From Cyclina sinensis (Eukaryota > Mollusca > Bivalvia > Venerida > Veneridae): a stretch of 64,000 nucleotides of DNA. The notes under the pieces were generated by a model, which worked only from the letters and a program-made list of their open reading frames with translations, had not been told where the DNA came from and did no database searches. Both the position numbers and the translations under genes were made by a program. The DNA lies in NCBI GenBank assembly GCA_012932295.1, contig JAAONU010000001.1, positions 23,446,461 through 23,510,460 of the forward strand. The letters are read 5' to 3'. Shown here in pieces: positions 36,337 to 47,200 of this stretch. Within the stretch, counting starts at the first letter, position 1. Every line of letters begins with the position of its first letter.

Positions 36337-38158
36337 CGTCATAGATAAATCGTTCGGTTTCATTTAGGTGATGACGAGAAAACTTGATCAAAACTTAAAA
36401 TTTCATTAACTTTTATGAATTATGAATTTTATGTGACCTACGGTTTTGTAATCAGTGATAAAATCGTTTGAACATTGAGCATTTTGGTAGATGTTTTTTC
36501 AAGTTCGATTAAAGTGGAAGTCGCTATTAGTAAACGGCTAGAAGTGAATATAAACTGGGTTGCATATAATGCCACAAAAGTATATATCTGCCAGTCTTTA
36601 ATGTGAGTATGAATGTCTATCCGCTATGAATTGTGTTCTGAACAGAAAAGACCGATTACACGAAATGTAAACGGATTGATTCAAATTTTTTAGACGCTAA
36701 AATGCTATTAAATTTTGGTTTTTTATCGAATTTAATGTCATTAAGTTTGTTATTTTTACTAAGGCTTACTTTGATTCTCGGCCCGAAAACAGATTTCATT
36801 CAATGCATTTCAGTTCTTTTGTTTGCAACTACAACATGTAAACTTTATCGTCTGTGTAATGAAATACATATTGCATGTTTTCTATGCTAGTAAGAATGTT
36901 TTAATTGCGATTTCTATGTATAATTAACTATAACGATGAACCTACTTGTTTTTTCTTGTACTCGTTTAACCTTGTATAACAGGTGTTCCTCCTGTAATCA
37001 TTCTCATAATGCTAAAAGAGTCAATATGCAAATCCTGGGGAGTAAATTTCAGATTGGTGGAAATAAGATTGTTATAAATATTCAAGTTCCCAGTGGAAAT
37101 CGAACCCGCACCGAACGGCACCAACCGCTTAACAAAGCAAAGTAAGAATGCCGTGAATAGTTGTAGAAAAAACGCAACATTTAGCAACATAGACCACATT
37201 TTAAAGACAACACGCGAAAGCAGAAACGGCTTATTCTCATAAAAAATTTGATAATATCAATTTTAGAGTCTCAATAAACATTAAATGGAATAATTAAAAT
37301 GAGACAACTGGTATGAAATAACCTCCTTAAAATTGAAGCACACATATCCGGTTTTCACTTATTTTTCGAATTTCTGATTAGAATTTCTAAAGTTGCGCCT
37401 TCTTATACTGTACAGCTTCGAAAGACATATGCAAGCTTCAAACCTTCATGCAACTAGTTTGTTCTTAAGTATAGGAAAGATAACCTATACACAGAAATTT
37501 TACTAAAAAATTAGTTGCTACGTAAGCAGTTCTTGAAAAGTAAATATCAGCATTAAATTTAATATCATCAAGTTTGATTAAAAAAAACAACATTTAATCA
37601 AGATCCGCCGATGGTGATCTTACACTGGCTGCCGGTACAGATCGGAATATCTGGCTCGAGGGTAATTGTTTACAGTGGTAACGAGGCTCTGCCGAGTTAC
37701 CGCTAAACAGTATAGTAGCGTAATAATTTACAACTTCGTTCATAACGGCGAATCTACGTCATTCTAAGCACGTAATTCATTCATAAAGTGCGCTGAAATG
37801 ATGTCATTTTTAAAGCACGCGACTTGTCTAACACACGAGGAGGGGGCGTGTAAGATGAGTTTTTTTTAAGCACCGGTGTAAACAGCAGAAAATCCTGTCT
37901 GATATGCAAGAAAACATTTTCTTGAAAGCGATGAAATCTATTTTCTATATGAACTTCTTAATGCATTTCTGTATCAAAACAATCATAGTAAAAAAAGTAT
38001 TTATCTATGCCCAATGATTCAAATTAGATTTCAAACAGGTTTTGAAACCAACCCTCTGAACTAAGAATGGCCATCATTTGAGTTGTACCATCCATGTTGT
38101 CATACATGACGTCGTTTTAGATGTTGATATTTTGTAGTATTCATTTCATAAATTGTTA
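36337..38158. other. Spacer downstream of gene B, no gene; tRNA-like remnant inside
   Basis: No exons are seen. At 37085-37142 (minus) a fragment reads TTGTTAAGCGGTTGGTGCCG and GTGCGGGTTCGATTTCCA, like tRNA A and B boxes squeezed into 58 bp. It has a copy at 52209-52264, and I treat it as a SINE remnant. A short leucine-rich frame at 36702-36890 has no family features. Confidence 0.5.
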
Positions 38159-39068
38159 CATGTATATTATGGAATGATATTTAGATAAAAAATACACAAA
38201 ACGTGCTTACTGTTACAATTCACTCATTTATACTGCTATTGTGCTTACGGGTATAGTCATTCTTCATGCTGGCACCTTCATCACGCTTGTTGACAATGAT
38301 ACCGTGTTTGCTGGAAGTTACAACTTGTACGCTGTTTAGACCTTAATGTCTATATCATAATGTCATTTGGCTGAATGACAGTGTAATGCAGCGTAATGGT
38401 ATATTTCAACTTGCCGGGACTGTATATCAGCATTGATATTTCAACATTGCTCCCAGAACAAAATATACGACGTAACCACACGATATGAAAGATGTAATCA
38501 GCCACTAAGCAAGTTGAAAGTAAGCATAATGTCAACTACAAAATTGCACGTCACATTTTGATACCAGGGGCGCATCCTCGTAGTTTTCACGAAAGATAAC
38601 GGAAATCTCCGGCCTATGACGGAATTTAATTAGCTGTTATTTCCCATCAGTAAAATCTCTATACATATGAATATCCTCGATACCTCCCCGACAAATAATT
38701 ATTCAAATTACGGAAAAACACGACTACTTAAACATAGCTCCCCCTGTTGTCAAAATGTGACTTACAATTTTGAATTGACATCATGCTTATTTCTATTTTG
38801 CATAATTCTTGATAATATTTTCTATATTGTTTGATCTCTTCGTGTATTTTGTTCTCGGATACATTACAAATGAACTAAGATAGCATCGGCATGATGAAAT
38901 ATACCATTACGCTACATTGAACTGTCATACAGTCAAATGACTATATGACATAGGCATCATTGGCCTAAACAGCATACAAAATGTAACTCCCGTCAAGCAT
39001 GGTATGCGGCATTGCCAGCAAGCGTGATGAAAGTGCCAGCATGCATAATGACTGTACCCGTAAGCACT
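38159..39068. mobile_element. Foldback element with long inverted arms, right arm truncated
   Basis: Left arm about 38159-38420 (GTGCTTACGGGTATAGTCAT, then CATGCTGGCACC, then GCGTAATGGTATATTTCA); right arm about 38890-39068 is the inverse. In the copy after gene D (53284-54272) the right arm runs about 75 bp further, so here it is cut at the duplication junction. No coding capacity. Confidence 0.8.
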
Positions 39069-39514
39069 GTAAAACATATCAAATCGCCAAAAAAGGTTTA
39101 CCTATTCACTAAGTTGCCGCAGATATGTAACGTGCCAGGACCTGACCTTTGTATTGGTAAGTGTGTATAGTATGAATTGAACTTAAGATAAATCCAACTT
39201 GCCGAAATAGGTAACTATACTGAAAAGCCAAGTCCTTAACCAAACCAGAAACGCCAAGTAGTTAGCTATGTTCTTCGCAATTCTAGAAAAGGCAAGTCGT
39301 GCTATCTGTTAAAAGGCTGTTGTGTTGTATATTTCGTCAATTATTCTATAATTAATAATAATATCAACTGTCTGAAAAGAAATGTTGATGGCAGATTAAA
39401 TAGTAACACTGCATAAAACAGAAACTAAAAGGCAACGTGAAAAACTCGGGTTCAAAGCACGCTTTAGGTTATAATATTGAAGCATACAGGGAGAAAATAT
39501 GTTCATTTACCTAC

Positions 39515-42500
39515 CTTTTTATTAATCAGATTGACCATAAATGTCGGCAAGAAGTTACTAAAGTTAAGTTCTCCCGCACCTGACGTCAAAACGTTCGTCA
39601 AATTACGCGCTTCGTCAAATTCTTGGTCGTCATAATCATACCTGAAGGGGAAATAAACACAAAATGTATATTTAAGAAATTTCTAAAGATCTAGTTTACA
39701 TATAGTTGAAGTCTTACCATGATTGAAGTAATGACTGTAACGGAGTAAATACGAGTTGTTTCAGGTGCACAAACTCTGTGAAAAGTCAACTCCCCTATCA
39801 GTTAACCCAGATCTCGGTAAATACGGGTAAAATTTAACTTAATTCTAATAGCTTTGTTCACATGCATGAACATTTTTTTTTGGCGTAGCTGTATTAAAAT
39901 CGTTTTAGACCTACATTTGTAACGAATGTTAGATAAAAAAAGCTTCAGCTGAAGAAGAAGGAAGTTTGCCATTGGTTAAAAGTATTGATGATATGAAGTT
40001 TTAGGGCAGAATTCGTAATTGTTAGTTTAATTTCCTCTGAAAAGAATGCAATAATGATAACATATATACAGACATTAATTTAATATCAAAACGTTTTAAT
40101 CATGAAAAAATATACTAAATGGAATAAATAATAATAATATGACTAAAATTCAATTTATTTTACCCATTAGCATTAAACATTATTTTTTGTCTATAGCCTG
40201 AACTGTTATTCGATTACTACACGCGTTAAATGTTTGCCTATACTCTTGTGGGTCATTAATTTTGTACTGTATCTACGTCGATCATTTTTTAAAAGATATT
40301 TCTTGTTTCTTTGTCGTTGTCAAGTTTTAGTAACAACTGCTTTAGTAAACGCTTAGTTCATTCACTTGCAACCTTCATCATGAGACATTCCTTGCAGAAG
40401 TGATTACTGTACACGGAGTTCGGTCAGTTAAATGATGCATTCGCAGTATTTGCGTGTTTTTAATGAAAATATCGTTAAAAATCATCAGGGAAACAACATT
40501 GATGATGATGATACGTTAACGGTTATGATTAGAGTGATGATGTTGATAACTTACTATTACTACTGTTAGTTACACTATGCAAACAACGTAACCTTTTTCC
40601 TATTACGATCCCAAAGTTAACGTTTGCAACAACTTTCTGCATGAGGTCATTCATTGACATTGGTTGCCCACTTTTCTCTTGCAAGAACGCCGACGCCACC
40701 TCGATTTCCGAAAAGATCTTTTCTTCAATGGACACTTTTCCTACTCCGAAGTCACGCAAAGCCTGAAGTGTGAACCTCCGTAACTCTCGCCAGCATTCGC
40801 CGTACCTACCTGCCACGATTCCTGATAAAGACCAGAAATAGAGAATACCATGCTAGTGTCTGATGTTATAAAATGTATTAGGCAAGGCTTAGAAACAAAT
40901 GTAGGCGAGGCTCTGCCGAGCTCTTCTATTTATCATGTTTTCAATTTTTAATTGAGTTTCTTTTTTTAAATTTTAAATAAATCAAAAACCTCTCCAGAGC
41001 CTTTCGAGTTCATGTTGCGCGCAATAATATGCGAATTTACAGTCAAGGGTCAAATCGATAAGAAATAGTGCCGAATCAACGGTTTTTAATCAAAAGTAAG
41101 AGAGACTTTGCTATTTCAGAAAACTGTTCGATTCAAAATTTATCAGTTGAGTATTTTCAAACTAGTAAAAGGTACAAATTTTCTTTTAATTTTATTTCGC
41201 ATTTCTTGGATGTTTGGTTTCACTCTCGCCATCTTGAATTTACCGATGCGAGGAATCAAACGTTGAACAGAGTTAATCGATCATCTTAGCTAATGCTTGT
41301 AAAATTATTCAAATAATCAATTCAGTTAGATGATATGCTTTTATTTACTAGAAATCTCCTCATAAGACATATTTATCTGAAATTAGAGAAAAGGATATAA
41401 GAAATCACAAAATAAACAAATGAATGTAGTTCTGTAAAGGTCAAAATGTGTATTGATGAGGTGCCTGATAAACTTGGGGTGACTGATAAAGCTAAATTCA
41501 TCAGGTAGGCAGTTTATCAACAGAAATTAATGTAATGACATGATAAAATGCATTAAACATTAATTCATACATGTATGTTCAATAATCGTGTACCGGATTG
41601 TTTAAAATGTGAGTATCAAATCGTAGGGTTATATGTCTCATTTTGCTGAGCATTTGTGATTGCTGAGCAACTTTTAGTCAACTATTGTCAAACCGGTGTT
41701 AAAGCGATAAGTATACGATACAAGCCTAATATAGGTTTTTATCATGTCATTACAGCGATTTCCGTTGATAAACTGCCTATCTGATAAATTTAGCTTTATC
41801 AGTCACTCCAAGTTTTTCAGGCACCTCATTAATGCACATTCTGACCTTGACGGAACTACATTCATTTGTTTATTTTGTTATTTCTTACATCCTGTTCCTT
41901 AATGTCACATAGTTATGTTTTATTAGCAGATTTCTAGTGACAAAAGGCACATTATCTTACTGAGTTGATTATATAAATCATTTTACAAGCAATACCTTAG
42001 CTAAAACGATCGATTAACTCTGTTCAACTTTTGATTCCTTGCATCGTTAAATTCAAGATGGTGAAATTGTGCAAAAAAAAAATCCAAGGATTGCGAAATA
42101 AATAAAAAGAACGGAAAATTTGTTCCTCTACTTGTTTGAAAATACTCAACTGATAAATTTTGAATCGAATAATTTTTTGAAATATTAAAGTCTCTCTTAC
42201 TGTTGACTTAAACTTTTGGAACTATTTCTTATCGATTTGACCCTTGGCTGTAAATACACATATTATTGCTCGCGACATGAACTCGAGAGGCTCTGGAGAG
42301 GATTTTTGATTTATTTGAAATTTTTAAAAAAAGAAACGGAAATAGAAAACATGGAAAAATAGAATACCAAGCAAGTGTCTGATATTATAAAATTTATCAG
42401 GCTCGGCACGAAAAAAAATGAAGAGCTCGGGCAGAGCCTCGCTTACATTTGTTTCTAAGCCTTGCCTGATAAATTAATAGAAGCAAAGTTTAAACCACAA

Positions 42501-43425
42501 ATAATAACGGGGGATGGTTTAGGACATTTTCTTCTTTCGTATTGTCGCGACAGAACGAAACGACGACATTTTATAGTTTTGAAGTTTCCTATTGGTGCGC
42601 GAGACAGAAAAGGGACATCATTTAAGTGACACCGCGCGCACGACAAGACGAGATAATAAAGGCAGTGTCGTTGTTTTGTTCTGTCGCGCACACCAATACG
42701 GAAAAACGAAAAGTCCTAAATTACCATAAATAATAAACACTTACGCTGCACATTTATTGACTTAGGCTTCAAACCAATTACGTTCTATTACGAATTATTG
42801 AACAGTCAAGTATCGTTCACACTTTTTTTTATAAAGATCAAAGTATTCATGCCGGTTATAGATTTTCAGTGCACTTTCCCTAAAGAAGAAACAATTTGAC
42901 CAGGTCATCACTTTGATGGCTTTACCAAATATTTTCTGTGGGGTATGCACAGTAGAGGGCGTTGCTCTAAATCGCATAATAATCTAGCCTATAGTGTACA
43001 CATTGAGTTCAACATCATAGAACTATTAACATTTTTAAAATGTTTTAAACAGCTCTATAAACAATACTAAGTAAATAAACCAACTAACAAGAGCCCTGAT
43101 AATTGGGAAACAATATGTTTATTAGGAATTCCCACCGGTCACTGCATGTCTCGGCGTTCTTTACCAGGGCTTCACGTATGACGTCATATCCGCTCAACAC
43201 AACAACCAGCTGATTTCCTAAATACCAGCGGAAGACGTTTCCCAACATTTGTAACTCCTTATACAGCACGAAATGGGGCCTTCCTGTTCGGAGTTTTCTC
43301 ATTAATGAGACTGAGCCGATGAATGGAATTCCATAATATCCCGGCGGTAGGTTGTTTGGTTTCTTCATCAGAAGTAGTGATACGAAGAACACAACAACGA
43401 TTATAAAAACTAATGTAAGATCCAT
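39515..43425 (-). pseudogene. Truncated P450 copy C: exons 1-3 only, with TGA at the exon 1/2 junction
   Basis: Exons 43089-43425, 40593-40821 and 39515-39641 match exons 1-3 of gene A closely and keep consensus splice sites, the membrane anchor, PPGYYGIP and WRELRR. Two faults break it. First, exon 1 ends in T rather than G before the GT donor, so joining to exon 2 (which begins GA) makes TGA where A encodes Gly. Second, nothing resembling exons 4-8 lies between 39515 and the end of gene B, so the I-helix, ExxR and heme Cys are absent. It cannot make a P450. It may still be transcribed, because its promoter region and TATA motif are retained. It is head-to-head with D. Confidence 0.88.
40876..42482. 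repeat. Large inverted repeat in intron 1 of copy C, ~700-bp arms
   Basis: Left arm 40876-41548 and right arm about 41737-42482 are diverged inverse copies with a ~190-bp spacer. The left arm lacks about 75 bp internally. Matching landmarks include GGCAAGGCTTAGAAACAAAT, TATCAGTTGAGTATTTTCAA and CTGATAAAGCTAAAT. Gene A has only the right arm (about 21783-22525), and its intron passes directly from the exon 2 acceptor into the spacer. Confidence 0.85.
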
Positions 43426-43514
43426 GTTTTCAATGTACACAGCCAGCCCTTTTTTATTTCAGAAGTATTACAAAAATGCGAATGTTTCAGTATTTGATAA
43501 AATGTACTCAATTC

Positions 43515-43526
43515 TTATATATATCC
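43515..43526 (-). promoter_or_regulatory. Candidate TATA box of copy C
   Basis: ATATATATAAG on the minus strand, about 90 bp upstream of the C start codon, the equivalent of 23631-23641 in gene A. With no foldback insert, the C-D spacer is only about 850 bp, short enough for a shared bidirectional promoter. Confidence 0.45.
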
Positions 43527-44192
43527 GTTTATTTCATCCATATTTTCTTGTTTGTCACAACCTGTTTTATGTTTGCATATATTTATCTAGAACGTGGCGT
43601 ATCTGTGGATGTGAAACCGCATTGCAAATAAAACCTTGTATCAGCTTGGATCTTAATTTGAGGAAGTAAATTCCTATTGGCGGAGATTCAACAACATATG
43701 GGCCTACTATTTCAACAAATTCAACACTTACATTCGGAGACAATTTATGGAAAAAACCCTCAGAGACATTGGCTACTTGTTTTCAGAAAGTAGGACTGTA
43801 AAACTCCTGAGAGCGGAACGAAGGGGACGGGAGCTGGGGGAGGGCGTTGTAATCAACCTGCACAAACAAGCGACGTGAGAAATGAAAAGTGTAAACAGTT
43901 ATATATTTAGTCGATTTTTGCTCCGTTTTACTCTCATCACTTAAGCAATGATTATATATTAAGTCGTTTTTGGCTCCATTTTGCTCTCATCACTTAAGCA
44001 ATTTAGTATGTGTTCGAACGTAGGGGTGTCGCAATACCAGCTTTCACACACACACACACACACACACCTTATATAGGTAATGTGATTGCTACTACAAAAA
44101 TGCACGAATCCAATCAGAACACCTTAATGAAACAGTACTCGTAAGTGGCCACAATGTTATCCTTGGGTTTATTTTGTAGGATTCCTAGTTTA

Positions 44193-44232
44193 AAAGGTAT
44201 GACGCTATGATAAAGGCTTATTTATACAGTAT
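44193..44232 (+). promoter_or_regulatory. Conserved core-promoter block of gene D
   Basis: AAAGGTATGACGCTATGATA plus TTATTTATACAG, at the same distance from the ATG as in gene B (26143-26180). Confidence 0.55.
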
Positions 44233-44274
44233 AACTTGCAGTTAAACTTGCGTTTCACTACACGAAAAGGAAAC

Positions 44275-47200
44275 ATGGATGTTACATTGATTTTCGTATT
44301 CTGTTTAATTTTTCTGGTATCGCTACTTCTGTTTAAGAGAACAAACAACCTACCACCGGGATATTATGGAATTCCTTTCATCGGCTCGGTCTCTTTAATG
44401 AGAAAACTGCAGAAAGACAGACCGCATCTTGCGCTGTATAAGGAGTCAAAACGTTTAGGGAAGATATTCCATTGGTATTTAGGGAATCAGCTGGTTGTTG
44501 TTTTGAGCGGATATGACATCATACACGAAGCACTTGTAAAGAAAGCGGACGCATGCAGTGACCGGATTATATCCATCTCAAACTCACTGTTTCCGAAATT
44601 TCCAGCCGGAAGAGGTATGGATATATTCTCTTCTAAAATATATTTTCATTCAAAATCATTTTGACAGCATTTTTGGAATCTCGTGGAAGTTACAGGGGCA
44701 TGTCATTATTAGAAAAAGTAATGAAATTGTTACATTTAAAATAAAATGTGTAAGAGTGGACAGGTGCAAAAGTGACCTACAACTGTCAGCAACTCCTACT
44801 ATTTAACATTTAGTAAAGACATGTATAAATTTATACTTCGAGAACAAGTCGCCACACACCCTGAGTGATGGCTATACTCATCCTAAGAAGCCTAGTTAAC
44901 CCATTAATGCCTAGCGTCCACAAAATTAGACATACGCAAACAGTGCAGACACAGATCAGATGCAATATTCGGCCTCTGATCAGGGTCTACACAGTTTGAA
45001 TAAAAAACTTTCTTCTCTAAATGGAATGAAATTGAAAATTTATACCAGAAACCCTTTTAATTGAAAATAAACTCGTCCAACTAACAAGAATGGCATAATC
45101 CATTGGGCATAAATGGTCCCTGGGAAATTAATTTCATTCTTTGATAAATAAATATTGTCATTAAAATACTTGTCATTTGATTTCATTTGTTTTAAATACT
45201 GATAATTGTTAAAAGTAATACGGACCTCCTGTATAAGATTTCACTTTATACACAACACTATTTGACCACATTCGTAACAAATCACCTTTGTAACAGATTA
45301 TTTACGAATGTGGTCCAGTTGGTAACAGGTAAAATATGTTACAGTTGTGTTTTTGGGAGTGACAAATGGGGAGTGACATAAGAAGCACATATGTTACTGA
45401 TTGAATTCTTGACTGAAAATGTTCAATTAGTTAATAGTAACATCAATAAAAAAAACCGACGGCAGGATTCGAATCGCGCAGACAATGCGAGACGGAAGGA
45501 ATGACAGGAGGTAGGACGTACTGGCGACTCAATGCTCTATAGTACCAAAATGGATCTAGATACAATCATCTTGCTTTCATAAAGTTTCATTCCTATACAA
45601 CAGATCAAGATATTGATCCGATTTGTTATAACACAAACTACTAAACACTTGTGAAAAATGTGCTTCAGATGTAAACATTTGCACTTTCTTGTTCACTTTT
45701 CTGTATGAAAATTTGACCTGTGATAAATATGACTGTATGTCACATCGGCATCGAACACATTCGTTACAAAATATGTCACATAATTATGTGCTTGATTTTC
45801 GTCACACATTTGTAACACCTATTACGCATGTGATCACAATTGTAACAAGTGTTGCAAATGTGATTTGTTACAAATGTGGTCTGACACAGCAATGTAAACA
45901 TAGATGATATAGTTTCACCTTTAACATGTTTGCCAAAATAAGTAGAAAAATAAAAATTAAGAAATGAAAAAAAAAAAGATATCTCATTTCTGTAAGTGTA
46001 AGCTTTCTTCTCAAATCATGTTTCGAGTCTCAGGCTACTAATATTGTCTTATGTGGTAAAAAGGTATTCTGACGGGTGGATATGGAGAAGGTTGGCGACA
46101 ACTACGGAGGTTCACGCTCCAAGCTCTGCGAGATTTCGGGATAGGTAAAGCGTCTATTGAAGAAAAGATCCATGCGGAAATCGAGGTGGTGTCGACGTTC
46201 TTACTAGAAAGAAATGGGGAACCGTCGTCAATGAATGACCTCATGCAGAAAGTTGTGGCCAACGTCATTTTTGGTGTCGTGTTTGGTAAAAGGTGATTTT
46301 TTTTTTTTGAAAAATAAAATTGTTTTGTTTCCACATAAAAAGACCTTATGATTACTGATAAAAATCTGTTATGAGCATTATATTCTTTATGGTTGTCATC
46401 AGATTCATCGTCCCCCCTTATCTATTTGTATCAGTTTTTAATTTAGTTTTGCCCTTTTCTTTTACCAGATATGATTATGATGACCAGGAATTCGATAAAG
46501 CCCGTAAAATGACGAACATTGTTGTTTCCGGTTCGGGACCACTAAATCTCAGCAACTTTTTGCCAAAATTTATCGTCGAACTTATCCACAAAAAGGTATG
46601 TTTATGAGCCAACGTTTACTGTTGTCCTGGTATTCAGTTAAAGCAGAGTTTGATCTGAACGAAAATATTTTTATAAATTCAAAACAGGTACATGTACTTG
46701 TTTTGGCCAGGCGAAATCTGATATATAGAATTAATCTGTACTTACTTTGTTATTAATAACGAATACATCGAGACTTTCGAACGGTGCTGTATCATTTCAT
46801 ATTCTGCTGCTTTGTGCTACCTCTCTGTTCTTCTCAGTGAAATAATGATTCGCATTAGAAAGTCCAAACTTATTCAGTTCTTTTTGCTGAGCATGTACCT
46901 ACATTGATTTTATTCAATTTATTATGTTCTTGTCATTTTAAAGCTTTCTCACAATCATGATACAAAGAACTTTTTTCGCCAGAAAGTGGTCGATGGGAGA
47001 GGGTAGCCTCCTGAATTTTCTCCGGTTCAATTCCTATCACATCAAAAGCCGATTATTTGACAGGCAAAATACGTCTGTGGCGCGTTTTGTTTTATTGTCT
47101 ATATTTACAAAACGCTCAACAGTTACTGCATGCAATGTTTTTTCTGCACCCAAACAATCATATCACAAGGACCACCAAGAGAAGCTGAAATGCTCGCTGC

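Larger units (their letters stand above)
18565..39068. repeat. Tandem duplication, copy 1 (front of gene A plus gene B)
   Basis: This segment corresponds, with the same order and strands, to 39069-54195. The left edge is set where 18565 onward (TATCAAACTTGCC, then CTATTCACTAAG) first matches 39075 onward. It contains exons 3-1 of A, the shared promoter spacer, all of B and a foldback element whose right arm is cut at 39068. It is about 5.4 kb longer than copy 2 because of element insertions. Confidence 0.85.

Noticed and set aside
36702..36890. Small hydrophobic protein gene (copy at 51816-52004)
   Set aside because: The frame is conserved only because the segment was recently duplicated. 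It has no counterpart near E and no promoter or family features.
36337..39514. Hidden exons 4-8 for copy C on the minus strand
   Set aside because: I looked for the HEATFDA-type, AGxET, EIQR, PERF and Cys-loop segments on the minus strand and found none. The only such exons nearby belong to gene B on the plus strand.
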